This document shows positions 39,836 to 48,001 of a stretch of DNA of 64,000 nucleotides, one piece after another. The stretch spans positions 1 to 64,000 of the forward strand of contig CAWCOY010000006.1 in the NCBI GenBank assembly GCA_963797265.1. The letters run 5' to 3'. Under the pieces are notes generated by a model. That model saw nothing but the letters and a program-made list of their open reading frames with translations. It ran no database searches and had not been told where the DNA came from. How positions within the stretch are numbered: position 1 is the first letter of the stretch; every line of letters starts with the position of its first letter. The translations under genes and the position numbers were made by a program. Origin of the DNA: DASUPK01 sp963797265 (GTDB lineage Bacteria; Actinomycetota; Thermoleophilia; Solirubrobacterales; 70-9).

Positions 39836-41344
39836 ATGACGCAGGCACAGGTGGGAACGACGGAAGTGCAGCCGATCAGCGACCGGAACCGGTGGATCGC
39901 GCTGTACGTGCTCTGCGCCGGCATGCTGATGATCGTCCTCGACATCACCGTCGTGAACGTCGCGCTGCCCTCGATCAAGGATGACCTGGGCTTCTCGCAG
40001 AACAGCCTCGCCTGGGTCGTGAACGCCTACCTGATCACGTTCGGGGGGCTCCTGCTGCTCGCCGGGCGAATCGGTGACCTGATCGGGCGGCGCACCGTCT
40101 TCCTTTACGGGCTCGGTGTCTTCGTCGCCGCGTCGATCCTCTGCGGCGCCTCGCAGAGCGAGTCGATGCTGATTGGTGCGCGCCTCTTGCAGGGAATCGG
40201 CGGCGCGATGACCTCCGCCGTGATCCTGGGCATGATCGTGACGATGTTCCCCCAGCCGGCGGAGCAGGCCAAGGCGGTCGGCGTCTACGCGTTCGTCGCC
40301 TCGGCGGGCGGCGCGGTCGGCCTCCTGGTCGGCGGCGTCATCACCCAGGTGATCAGCTGGCACTGGATCTTCTTCGTCAACGCCCCGATCGGACTGGCCA
40401 CGGCGATCTTCGCTCGCCGCTTACTCGAGAAGGACGAGGGCATCGGCTTCAGCCAGGGCGCCGACGCGCTCGGCGCGGTCCTGATCACCGCGTCCCTGAT
40501 GCTCGGCGTCTACACGATCGTCGAGCCGGCCGCGAAGGACGGTTGGGGCGCGGCGACGACGCTCGGGCTCGGGGCGGGCTCGCTCGTACTCCTCGGTCTT
40601 TTCATCCTCCGGGAGGCCACGGCCCATACCCCCCTCATCCCGCTTCGGATCTTCCGATCGCGCAATGTCACGGGCGCGAACCTGGTTCAGGTGCTGACGG
40701 TGGCCGGAATGTTCGGGATGTTCTTCATGGGCTCGCTCTATCTGCAGCTGGTGCAGGGGTACGACGCGCTTCAGATCGGGCTGGCCTTCCTGCCGATCTG
40801 CATCATCATGGGCACGCTGACCGGCCGCTACTCGGAGCCGCTGATCATGCGCTTCGGCGCGCGGCGGCTGCTCTTCCCGGGCCTAGGCCTGGTCGCGGCG
40901 GGCCTGGTCCTGTTCACCCGCGCGCCCGTGGACGCCTCCTACGTCGTCGACGTCCTGCCCGTCCTGATCCTGATGGGCGTCGGCATCGGGATCTGCTTCC
41001 CCGCGCTGATGACGATCGCGATGTCCGGGGCCACCAGGGCCGACGCCGGTCTCGCCTCGGGACTCGTCAACACCACGGCCCAGGTCGGAGGCGCGGTCGG
41101 TCTCGCGGTCCTGGCCACCCTCTCCACCTCGCGGAGCGACAGCCTCGAGGCCGCCGGACACTCCACCGCCTCAGCGCTGACCAGCGGCTACCACCTGGCC
41201 TTCTGGATCGCCGCCGGGTTGGTCGTGGCCGCGATTGGCGTGGCCGCGCTCGTCCTTCAGCCGGAGGAGAAGGCGGCCGAGCAGTTCGCCGAGGAGGAGT
41301 CCGAGGAGCTTCCGCGCGAAGCGGCGTACTCCGAGGCGGCGTAG
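39836..41344 (+). CDS. DHA2-family MFS multidrug exporter (EmrB/QacA-like)
   Basis: 502 residues and about 14 transmembrane helices. The first helix ends in LDITVVNVALPSIKDDLGFS, the DHA2 motif with the D-x-TVVNVALP signature. Motif A is GRIGDLIGRRTVFLYGLGVF near residue 80, and motif C follows in helix 5 (AVGLLVGGVITQVISWHWIF). Helix 7-14 pattern is normal, and the last 30 residues are acidic (EEKAAEQFAEEESEEL). It should export drugs or hydrophobic compounds with proton exchange. AGGAGG is 8 bp before the ATG. The sigma factor gene is upstream (144 bp), and an operator-like palindrome lies between them. Confidence 0.9.
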   Translation: MTQAQVGTTEVQPISDRNRWIALYVLCAGMLMIVLDITVVNVALPSIKDDLGFSQNSLAWVVNAYLITFGGLLLLAGRIGDLIGRRTVFLYGLGVFVAASILCGASQSESMLIGARLLQGIGGAMTSAVILGMIVTMFPQPAEQAKAVGVYAFVASAGGAVGLLVGGVITQVISWHWIFFVNAPIGLATAIFARRLLEKDEGIGFSQGADALGAVLITASLMLGVYTIVEPAAKDGWGAATTLGLGAGSLVLLGLFILREATAHTPLIPLRIFRSRNVTGANLVQVLTVAGMFGMFFMGSLYLQLVQGYDALQIGLAFLPICIIMGTLTGRYSEPLIMRFGARRLLFPGLGLVAAGLVLFTRAPVDASYVVDVLPVLILMGVGIGICFPALMTIAMSGATRADAGLASGLVNTTAQVGGAVGLAVLATLSTSRSDSLEAAGHSTASALTSGYHLAFWIAAGLVVAAIGVAALVLQPEEKAAEQFAEEESEELPREAAYSEAA

Positions 41345-41360
41345 GCGTAGCCTCGATCGG

Positions 41361-41741
41361 GTGGACGAGCGGATCCAGCGCGCGCTCGAGAACGACCGGA
41401 CGATCGACATCACGACCACCGGCCGCAACAGCGGCCAGCCACGGCGGATCGAGATCTGGCGCTATCGCTACGACGGCCGCACCTTCCTGAGCGGCTCGCC
41501 GGGCACCCGCGACTGGTACGCCAACCTGCTCGTTAACCCCGAGTTCACGTTCCACCTGAAGGGGAGCGCTCAGGCCGACCTACCCGCCATCGCGCGCCCG
41601 ATCACTGACGAGGCCGCGCGTCGCGAGGTGATCCGCGGGATCCTCGAGGACCTCGGGCGGGGTTACGGGAGCCTCGAGGAATGGGTTGCGCACAGCCCGC
41701 TCGTTGAGGTCGAATTTCGCGAGCAGCCCGCGGCGTCGTAG
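41361..41741 (+). CDS. deazaflavin-dependent nitroreductase-family protein (DDN-like)
   Basis: 126 residues from GTG 41361. The motif TIDITTTGRNSGQPRRIEIW is the F420-binding entry of this PNPOx-like split-barrel family. YDGRTFLSGSPGTRDWYANL (GxxG-x-x-W-Y-N-L) is the best-known signature. FTFHLKGSAQADLPAIARPI gives the remaining strands. It should be a small F420H2-dependent (or quinone-type) reductase. F420 use fits an actinobacterium but is not proven here. Confidence 0.85.
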   Translation: MDERIQRALENDRTIDITTTGRNSGQPRRIEIWRYRYDGRTFLSGSPGTRDWYANLLVNPEFTFHLKGSAQADLPAIARPITDEAARREVIRGILEDLGRGYGSLEEWVAHSPLVEVEFREQPAAS

Positions 41742-41787
41742 GACCGCCACAGGCAGTCCACGAGGGGCTCCGTTACCTTGCCGGGCC

Positions 41788-42021
41788 GTGAACGTATCGG
41801 CGGGAAGTAGGCGGCTGCGACTGCTGGTGCTGGGGGCGGCGGCCAGCGTCGCCCTCGCGGCCTCGGGCTGCGGCGAGAAGTCCGAGCCTTCGGTTCACCC
41901 ACCGACCACCGCGGCCGCGACCACGACGGTTCCGGCGACCACGCCGACAGCCACGACGCCGGGGACGATCACCAGGACGGAGCAGACGCCCACCGCCCCG
42001 GTCCCGAAGACGACGCCCTAG
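41788..42021 (+). CDS. short lipoprotein
   Basis: 77 residues from GTG 41788. A basic start (VNVSAGSRRLRL) leads to a hydrophobic core LLVLGAAASVALAASGCGEK, with a lipobox-like ASGC whose Cys should be lipidated. The rest is a Thr/Pro/Ala-rich, probably disordered tail (TTAAATTTVPATTPTATT). No domain is present. It may be a wall-spanning or surface linker protein. It converges on the kinase gene with a 3-bp gap. Confidence 0.6.
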   Translation: MNVSAGSRRLRLLVLGAAASVALAASGCGEKSEPSVHPPTTAAATTTVPATTPTATTPGTITRTEQTPTAPVPKTTP

Positions 42022-42024
42022 TCC

Positions 42025-43122
42025 CTAGGGCCGCTGGGCGTTCGAGGGCGCCGGCCGCGACTGGTCGCGCAGGAAGTCCGCCAGCTGCCTCGCCTGGGTG
42101 GCGGGGTCGTCCGAGCGCGGCACGGCGGCGGGCGCGGCGGCGGCCGCTCGGGCCTGCTGCTTGTCCTTGTTCGGCGAGCTCGAGTCGCCCGAGCCGAGGG
42201 CGATCACGACTCCAGCCGCGGCCGCCGCGACCAGCGCGAGGCCGGCGGCGAGCCAGGCAAAGCGACGGCGGCGTCGCGGCTTGACCTCCGTGGGAGCCGG
42301 CCAACCGGCCGTCGCAGCTCCGGCGGGGAGCGGCCTGGTGGGACGGCCCTGGGACATGATCCGGCGGACGACTCCCACCGCACCGTTGCCCTCCACCCTC
42401 GCCAGCGCCTCGCCGAGCGCGCTCGCGTCGGTGAACCGTTGGCCGGGGTCGTCGCGCAGGCAGCGCGCGATGATCTCGCTCAGCTCCGGGGATCGTGACT
42501 GCGGCAGCAGCTCGTCGGCCACGACGCCACAGGCGTAGACGTCGGTGGCCGGAGTGATCTTGCCGTCGGCGAGCTGCTCGGGCGCCATGTAGCGGTCGGT
42601 GCCGATCACCTTGCCGGGCCGTGTCAGGCGGGTGGTCTCCTCGGCGGCGCGCGCGATCCCGAAGTCGGTGATCTTCAGGCAGTCGTCGGAGTCGCGCAGC
42701 AGCAGGTTCTGGGGCTTGATGTCCCGGTGGACGAGCTTCCTGGCGTGCGCGTGACCGAGGCCCTCGCAGAGCTGTCCTAGAACCCGAAGCGCCTCGTCGC
42801 GCTCCAGTGAGCGGCTGCGCCGGTTGAGACGGTCCTCGAGCGTCCCGCCCTCCACGTGCTCCATGACGATGAACGGGCGGTCCTCGTCCTCCCCGACATC
42901 GAAGACCTGAACGACGTTGGGGTGGTCGAGACGGGCGGCGAGGCGCGCCTCGCGCGAGAAGCGCTTGCGCACCTCGTCGTCGCCGGCGAAGTTGTCGGCA
43001 AGGAGCTTGATGGCGACCTCACGGTCGAGCTTCAGGTCGCGGGCGCGATAGACGGTGGCCATGCCGCCGTGGCCGAGCCGATCCTCCAGCTCGTAGCGCT
43101 CGCCGGCGAGCTTGCGCTTCAT
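42025..43122 (-). CDS. membrane-anchored Ser/Thr protein kinase (PknB-like)
   Basis: 365 residues. The kinase domain begins with RYELEDRLGHGGMATVYRAR (glycine loop), DREVAIKLL carries the ATP Lys (about 38), RKLVHRDIKPQNLLL the catalytic loop (about 130), KITDFGIARA the DFG, and TDRYMAPEQL the APE-like end. The next part is unusually short: ATDVYACGVVADELLPQSRS goes straight to ELSEIIARCL, so the usual stretch after the APE segment is about 45 residues shorter than in PknB. A basic linker is followed by one transmembrane helix (RRFAWLAAGLALVAAAAAGV, about 285-305) and an extracellular Ala/Pro tail. Last gene of a four-gene overlapping cluster. Confidence 0.88.
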   Translation of the reverse strand: MKRKLAGERYELEDRLGHGGMATVYRARDLKLDREVAIKLLADNFAGDDEVRKRFSREARLAARLDHPNVVQVFDVGEDEDRPFIVMEHVEGGTLEDRLNRRSRSLERDEALRVLGQLCEGLGHAHARKLVHRDIKPQNLLLRDSDDCLKITDFGIARAAEETTRLTRPGKVIGTDRYMAPEQLADGKITPATDVYACGVVADELLPQSRSPELSEIIARCLRDDPGQRFTDASALGEALARVEGNGAVGVVRRIMSQGRPTRPLPAGAATAGWPAPTEVKPRRRRRFAWLAAGLALVAAAAAGVVIALGSGDSSSPNKDKQQARAAAAAPAAVPRSDDPATQARQLADFLRDQSRPAPSNAQRP

Positions 43123-43640
43123 CCCTTCTCCCCCTTGATCTTCGCCTGCCCGGGGGGAACGAAGCCGCCGTGGTCCGAGCGCCCGGGCTTCCCATCGCCT
43201 CCTGGACCGTTCTCGCCTCCGGGGCCGTGCTCGTCGCCCTTGCCGTGCTCGTTGCCTTTGTCTTTGGGCTCCTTCGGCTTCTTCTCCGGCTCGGGCGGCG
43301 GAGGCGGCGGGCAGTTGACCTGATTGACCAGGTCAGTGACTACCTCGTCCACGCCGGGACGGATGTCGGCCGGCAGGTCGGACTGCTCTACGGCGGCCTT
43401 CAGGTCGTCGGCGGCGATGGCGGCGCTGCAGGTCTCCCCCACGTCCAGGTCCGAGGCGACCTCGTTGCTGAGCTTGGCCAGCTGGTCGGCGGTCTCACGC
43501 GAGACGGCGGGGCGCGTGGCCGTTGTCGTGGTGTCATCGCCCGACCCGCAGGCCGCGAGCGCTATGGGCGACAGGACGAGGAGAATCGCCAACCCAGCGG
43601 CCTTCCTAATCCCTGTCCGCATCTCGCTCCGATCAGCCAT
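43119..43640 (-). CDS. lipoprotein with charged disordered tail
   Basis: 173 residues. KAAGLAILLVLSPIALAACG is a signal with a lipobox (ALAAC), so the Cys at about 31 should be lipidated. Residues about 45-110 form a helical domain (VSRETADQLAKLSNEVASDL, DDLKAAVEQSDLPADIRPGV). A Pro/Lys/Asp/His/Gly-rich tail follows (EPEKKPKEPKDKGNEHGKGD). Its stop TGA overlaps the kinase start by 4 bp, and its start may overlap the zinc-ribbon gene by 8 bp (or it may begin at ATG 43622). It may be a surface input for the kinase; this is inference. Confidence 0.72.
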   Translation of the reverse strand: MADRSEMRTGIRKAAGLAILLVLSPIALAACGSGDDTTTTATRPAVSRETADQLAKLSNEVASDLDVGETCSAAIAADDLKAAVEQSDLPADIRPGVDEVVTDLVNQVNCPPPPPPEPEKKPKEPKDKGNEHGKGDEHGPGGENGPGGDGKPGRSDHGGFVPPGQAKIKGEKG

Positions 43641-43815
43641 TACCCACCGCCCGCTCCTGAAAACCGCGGCAGCTTTGCACGGGTAGCCGGGGGTAGCGGG
43701 GGAAGTCCGGGTCGGTCCGGGAGCGCTCGCAGAGCGAGAAGACCGAGCCGCGCGTGTTGTGGATCAGGCGCTGATGGCGGCAGCGGTCACAGAGCCCGGC
43801 CTCGGGACGGCTCAC
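43633..43815 (-). CDS. small zinc-ribbon-like protein
   Basis: 60 residues with CDRCRHQRLIHNTRGSVFSL then CERSRTDPDFPRYPRLPVQS and C. The spacing of four Cys (C-x2-C, then C and C) suggests a small zinc site. A similar protein family occurs in Thermoleophilia genomes. Its ATG lies inside the end of the coiled-coil gene (4-bp overlap), which supports translation. Function unknown. Confidence 0.65.
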   Translation of the reverse strand: MSRPEAGLCDRCRHQRLIHNTRGSVFSLCERSRTDPDFPRYPRLPVQSCRGFQERAVGNG

Positions 43816-44222
43816 CGCTCCGGCGATGGATCCGGGGGCCGCGCTGGCGCCTCTTCCTGCCCCAGGGATGCCTCCGGTTGCTCCGTGAGGGCTCTTTCCT
43901 CAGCGATGACCTCGGCGTCGATCGAGGCCCGCGCCGCTTCCTCGGGGCCGAAGAGCGCGCGCTTGAGCCGCTCGCCCACGAACTCGCCGCCGCGCTGCGC
44001 CCGTTCCAGTGGCTCGGTCAGCCGGACCACGCGGCCGAGAAGCTCGTTCATGCGCTCCGCCTGCTCGAGCGCCTCGTCGGCCTGGCGGCGCATCACCTCG
44101 AGCTGCTCTCGCGAGACCTCCATCAGGTCATTCGCCTCGCGGAGGCTGCGCTCCATGTTCCGTGGCAGCTCGATCGCCGTGCGGGCCATCGAGATCGGCC
44201 AGCTGATGATCTCTCTGAGCAC
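43812..44222 (-). CDS. coiled-coil protein, first gene of the kinase cluster
   Basis: 136 residues from GTG 44222 (reading LREIISWPISMARTAIELPR). Heptad-rich helices follow: LREANDLMEVSREQLEVMRR, then QADEALEQAERMNELLGRVV and RLTEPLERAQRG. A disordered Glu/Pro tail ends in PPDPSPER. No signal peptide is apparent, although SWPISMARTAIELP may touch the membrane. The open frame upstream of the chosen start is antisense to the ABC gene and was rejected. The start of this gene and the ABC gene at 44304 are divergent across 81 bp. Confidence 0.68.
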   Translation of the reverse strand: MLREIISWPISMARTAIELPRNMERSLREANDLMEVSREQLEVMRRQADEALEQAERMNELLGRVVRLTEPLERAQRGGEFVGERLKRALFGPEEAARASIDAEVIAEERALTEQPEASLGQEEAPARPPDPSPER

Positions 44223-44291
44223 TGGCCGGAGAGTAGCGGCCCCTAGTCGAGCATCTGCGAGAACCCAGGCAGGGCCCGTTACTTCACTTTC

Positions 44292-44304
44292 TATAGTTAA
44301 GGCA
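44292..44304 (+). promoter_or_regulatory. TATAGT -10 box six bases before an ATG
   Basis: TATAGT at 44292-44297 is a near-consensus -10, in the only AT-rich stretch nearby. Six bases separate it from ATG 44304, so transcription would begin at or next to the start codon, which suggests a leaderless mRNA for the first ABC gene. There is no Shine-Dalgarno at a usable distance (TAAGGC precedes the ATG directly). Confidence 0.5.
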
Positions 44305-46073
44305 TGGCCACCTTCCGGCGCCTCCTCGGCTTTCTGCGTCCATATCGGCGCCCGCTGATCCTCTCGCTGTTGCTCGCCTGGTTGGCGATGGGGATGACCG
44401 TGCTGATCCCGCTGCTGATCGGCGGCGCGGTCAACGCAATCGAGTCCGAGCACCGCGACGACATCCTGCCGCTGGTTCTGGCGCTGCTTTCGGCCGGCGT
44501 CCTGCGACTGCTGCTGACCGTCGGGCGGCGCCTGATCGCCGGGAAGGTCTCGCTCGCGGTCGAGTTCGATCTGCGCCAGCGCTTCTACGAACACCTGCAG
44601 AAGCTGGAGCTGGCGTTCTTCGACACGCAGCAGACCGGTCAGCTGATGTCGCGAGCGACCGTTGATCTGCAGTCGATCCGGTTCTTCCTGGGCTACGGGC
44701 TGATCTGGGTGAGCCAGAGCGCGCTCACGATCCTGTTCGCCGCGGTGGCGATGTTCATTCTCGACCCGGTTCTGGCCCTGCTCGCGTTGGCGCCGGTGCC
44801 GTTCCTGATCGCCACGGCGACCCGCTACAGCCGGCGCAATCGGCCGGCCGAGCAGGAGGTCCAGCAGAGGGTGGGCGAGCTGACGACGAATGCCGAGGAG
44901 AGCATCTCGGGGGTCCGCATCGTCAAGGCGTTCGCGCGCGAGCGGCACATGATCGGGCGGTTCCGGCACTCCGCAAACCGCGTCTTCGAGCAGAGCATGG
45001 TCTCGACGCGGCTGCAGTCGTTCTACACGCCGCTGATGGGATTTCTGCCCAACCTGGGGCTGGCGGCCGTGCTCCTGGTCGGGGGCCTCCAGGTCATCCA
45101 CGGCCACGCCAACGTGGGTCACCTGACTGCCTTCTACGTCTACGTCGTGCTGCTCTCCGGGCCGGTGCGCTGGCTCGGGATGTCGCTGAGCATGGCTCAG
45201 CGCGCCGTTGCGTCCGGCAACCGGATGTTCGAGATCCTCGACCGCGAGCCGTCGATGGAGAGCGCGCCGGGCGCGCCGCCGCTGCCCCAGGGGCGCGGCC
45301 AGGTCTCGCTGCAGCGGGTGACGCTTCGATATGACGGTGCGGAGCCGGCGCTCACCGGGATCGACCTCGAGGTCGAGCCGGGCCGCACGGTCGCGCTGGT
45401 CGGGCCGACGGCATCAGGCAAGACGAGCCTGGTCGGGCTGCTTGCGAGGCTCTACGACCCCAGCGAGGGCCGGGTGGTGATCGACGGCGCCGACATCAAG
45501 GACGTGGACCTGGCGTCGCTGCGGCAAGAGATCGCCTTCGTCGCGGACGACAGTTTCCTGTTCTCGGACACCGTCGCCGGCAACATCGCGTACGCGCGGC
45601 CGGACGCGACCCCGGAGCAGATCGAGGCTGCGGCGCGACGGGCGCAGGCACACGAGTTCATCTCGCGGCTTCCCGACGGGTACGAGACTGTGGTCGGAGA
45701 GCGCGGGCTGACCCTCTCAGGGGGCCAGCGCCAGCGGGTGGCGATCGCGAGGGCGCTGCTGGCCGAGCCACGGATCCTGATTCTTGACGACGCCACTTCC
45801 TCGGTGGACGCGCGCACCGAGGCGGAGATCAAGTCCGGGCTGCGCGAGGCGATGGAGGGCCGGACGACGTTCATCGTCGCCCACCGCCTCTCCACCATCT
45901 CCCTCGCCGACGAGATCGTGGTGATGGACCGGGGCCGGATCGTCGATCGCGGGACGCACGAGGTGCTGCTCGAGCGCTGCCCGCTGTACGAGGAGATCGC
46001 GGAGAAGGGGCTGGAGGACTCGGTCTACCTGCAGCGGGACCTCGAGGACCGCGAGGAGCTGGCGAAGCTGTGA
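44304..46073 (+). CDS. ABC exporter half-transporter, degenerate ATP site
   Basis: 589 residues: six transmembrane helices (residues about 20-300), then a nucleotide-binding domain. Walker A is LVGPTASGKTSLVG (about 375). The Q-loop region IAFVADDSFLFSDT lacks the Gln. The signature TLSGGQRQRVAIARAL is intact. Walker B is ILILDDATSSVDA, where Asp replaces the catalytic Glu, and the switch IVAHRLSTI keeps His. The Asp is typical of the inactive site of heterodimeric exporters. The next gene starts in GTGA overlapping the stop by 4 bp, and it encodes the partner. Together they should export a drug, lipid or peptide. Confidence 0.92.
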   Translation: MATFRRLLGFLRPYRRPLILSLLLAWLAMGMTVLIPLLIGGAVNAIESEHRDDILPLVLALLSAGVLRLLLTVGRRLIAGKVSLAVEFDLRQRFYEHLQKLELAFFDTQQTGQLMSRATVDLQSIRFFLGYGLIWVSQSALTILFAAVAMFILDPVLALLALAPVPFLIATATRYSRRNRPAEQEVQQRVGELTTNAEESISGVRIVKAFARERHMIGRFRHSANRVFEQSMVSTRLQSFYTPLMGFLPNLGLAAVLLVGGLQVIHGHANVGHLTAFYVYVVLLSGPVRWLGMSLSMAQRAVASGNRMFEILDREPSMESAPGAPPLPQGRGQVSLQRVTLRYDGAEPALTGIDLEVEPGRTVALVGPTASGKTSLVGLLARLYDPSEGRVVIDGADIKDVDLASLRQEIAFVADDSFLFSDTVAGNIAYARPDATPEQIEAAARRAQAHEFISRLPDGYETVVGERGLTLSGGQRQRVAIARALLAEPRILILDDATSSVDARTEAEIKSGLREAMEGRTTFIVAHRLSTISLADEIVVMDRGRIVDRGTHEVLLERCPLYEEIAEKGLEDSVYLQRDLEDREELAKL

Positions 46074-48001
46074 ACGGTATGCGAGGGCGCCCCGCAGGCG
46101 AAGCCGAGGAGCGACCCGATTCACAAGGGGCCCAGAACTTCCTCGCCCTCTTCCGCTCGCTCTGGCGGCTGATCCGGGGTCAGGACAACCGCTGGCGGAA
46201 GGTCCGTTGGCTGCTCTCGCTGCTCGGGCCGTACCGGCGCCAGGTGCTGATGATGCTCGGGGCCCTGATCCTCGCCACTGGCGCCACCCTTGCCCCGCCG
46301 TTCCTGGTCGGCAAGGCGGTCTCGGCGGTCCTCGACGGCGACACCACCGCGCTCGTCGTGATCGTCGCTGGGTTCATGGTGGCGGCGCTGGTCGGTTGGG
46401 GCACGAGCTACCTGCAGACGTACTTGGTCGGATGGGTTGGCGAGCGCGCCCTGCAGGACCTGCGCATCAGGATCTTCACGCACGTCCAGCAGATGTCGAT
46501 CGGCTTCTTCACGCGGAACCGGCCCGGGGTGCTGATCTCGCGGATCACCAATGACGTGGATGCGCTCGACCAGCTGATCTCGACCGGCGTGGTGACGCTC
46601 TTCTCGAGCACCCTGACGCTGGTCGGGGTGGTCGTGATCATGCTCATTGCCGACGTCCAGCTGGCGCTGGTGGTCTTCCTGACCCTGCCATTGCTCGCGA
46701 TCGCGAGCCTGGTCTTCCGGATCGTCGCGGCGAGCGCCTACCGGATCACCAGGGAGCGGATCGCGGAGGTGACGGCCTACCTGCAGGAGAGCCTCAGCGG
46801 CGTCCGGGTGGTGCGGAGCTTCGCCCAGGAGAGCCGTCACATCGAGCGTATGGCCGAGCTCAACGAGCTCAACCGACGCGCGAACCTGAAGACCGTCTAC
46901 CTGAACGCGTCGTACTTCCCGGCGGTCGAGCTGCTCTCGGCGGTCGGGACCGCGGTGATCCTGCTCTACGGCGGCTATCAGGCGCTGGATCTGGCGACCG
47001 AGTCGGCACGCAATGCGCAGATCGGGATCGTGGTCGCGTTCGTTGGGTACCTCTCCACCTTCTTCGACCCGATCCAGCAGCTCTCCAACCTCTACACGAC
47101 CTACCAGCAGGGGATGGCGGCGCTGGACAAGATCTTCGACCTGCTGGATACCGAGCCGGACATGGTCGACAAGGCGGACGCGGCCGATCCGGGGACGCTG
47201 CGCGGCGAGATCGAGATGGACGGCGTCTGGTTCTCCTACGGGCTCGACAGAACCGCAGGGCTGAAGCGGTCGAGCGGGAAGATCGAGAGAAGCGATGAGG
47301 AGGAGGACGATGCCGCCTGGGCGCTCGAGGACGTCTCCATTCACGTTCCGGCCGGCGAGACCCTGGCGCTTGTCGGCGAGACCGGCGCCGGGAAGTCGAC
47401 GTTCGCGAAGCTGGTCTCGCGCTTCTACGACCCGCAACGGGGCCGGGTGTTTGTGGATGGGAACGATTTGCGCGATCTGAGCTCGACCTGCCTTCGCAGC
47501 CAGCTCGGGATCGTGCCCCAGGAGGGGTTCCTTTTCTCCGGAACCGTGCGGGAGAACATCGCGTTCGGGCGTCCGGATGCGACCGACGAGGAGATCGAGG
47601 CGGCGGCGGATGTGATTGGGGCCGGCGACTTCATCCGGCGGCTCTCGGACGGCTTCGACACCGAGGTCGGCGAGCGGGGCGTGGGCCTCTCGGCGGGGCA
47701 GCGGCAGCTGATCGCGTTCGCCAGGGCGCTGCTGGCGGAGCCGCGGATCCTGATCCTGGATGAGGCGACGTCGAACGTGGACGTGCGGACCGAGCGGACC
47801 ATCGAGGCGGGGTTGGAGCGGTTGCTCGAGGGGCGGACCGCGATCGTGATCGCGCACCGGCTCTCGACCATTCGGAATGCGGACCGGATCGCGGTGCTGG
47901 AGAACGGGCGGATCGTGGAAAGCGGCACGCACGACGAGCTGATCGCGGCCGGCGGGCGGTACGCGCAGCTTTACGGGACCTGGGCTGAGGTAGCCGCTTA
48001 G
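46070..48001 (+). CDS. ABC exporter half-transporter, catalytic partner
   Basis: 643 residues from GTG 46070, with an N-terminal extension of about 45 residues ahead of six transmembrane helices (about 50-330). Walker A is LVGETGAGKSTFAKL (about 435). The Q-loop has LGIVPQEGFLFSGTVRENIA. The signature is LSAGQRQLIAFARAL (Ala replaces the second Gly), and Walker B is ILILDEATSNVDVRTE with the catalytic Glu. IVIAHRLSTIRNAD is the switch. So this subunit has the working Walker B and the altered signature, complementary to the upstream subunit. A 45-residue charged insert (TAGLKRSSGKIERSDEEEDD region) precedes the nucleotide-binding domain. Confidence 0.92.
   Translation: MNGMRGRPAGEAEERPDSQGAQNFLALFRSLWRLIRGQDNRWRKVRWLLSLLGPYRRQVLMMLGALILATGATLAPPFLVGKAVSAVLDGDTTALVVIVAGFMVAALVGWGTSYLQTYLVGWVGERALQDLRIRIFTHVQQMSIGFFTRNRPGVLISRITNDVDALDQLISTGVVTLFSSTLTLVGVVVIMLIADVQLALVVFLTLPLLAIASLVFRIVAASAYRITRERIAEVTAYLQESLSGVRVVRSFAQESRHIERMAELNELNRRANLKTVYLNASYFPAVELLSAVGTAVILLYGGYQALDLATESARNAQIGIVVAFVGYLSTFFDPIQQLSNLYTTYQQGMAALDKIFDLLDTEPDMVDKADAADPGTLRGEIEMDGVWFSYGLDRTAGLKRSSGKIERSDEEEDDAAWALEDVSIHVPAGETLALVGETGAGKSTFAKLVSRFYDPQRGRVFVDGNDLRDLSSTCLRSQLGIVPQEGFLFSGTVRENIAFGRPDATDEEIEAAADVIGAGDFIRRLSDGFDTEVGERGVGLSAGQRQLIAFARALLAEPRILILDEATSNVDVRTERTIEAGLERLLEGRTAIVIAHRLSTIRNADRIAVLENGRIVESGTHDELIAAGGRYAQLYGTWAEVAA

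Noticed and set aside
44223..45122. Extension of the coiled-coil gene to 45122
   Set aside because: The extra 300 residues are antisense to the ABC gene and rich in His/Arg/Gln filler; the true start is near 44222.
46121..47932. 603-codon minus-strand frame over the second ABC gene
   Set aside because: Low-complexity Arg/His/Asp product opposite a well-supported ABC subunit.
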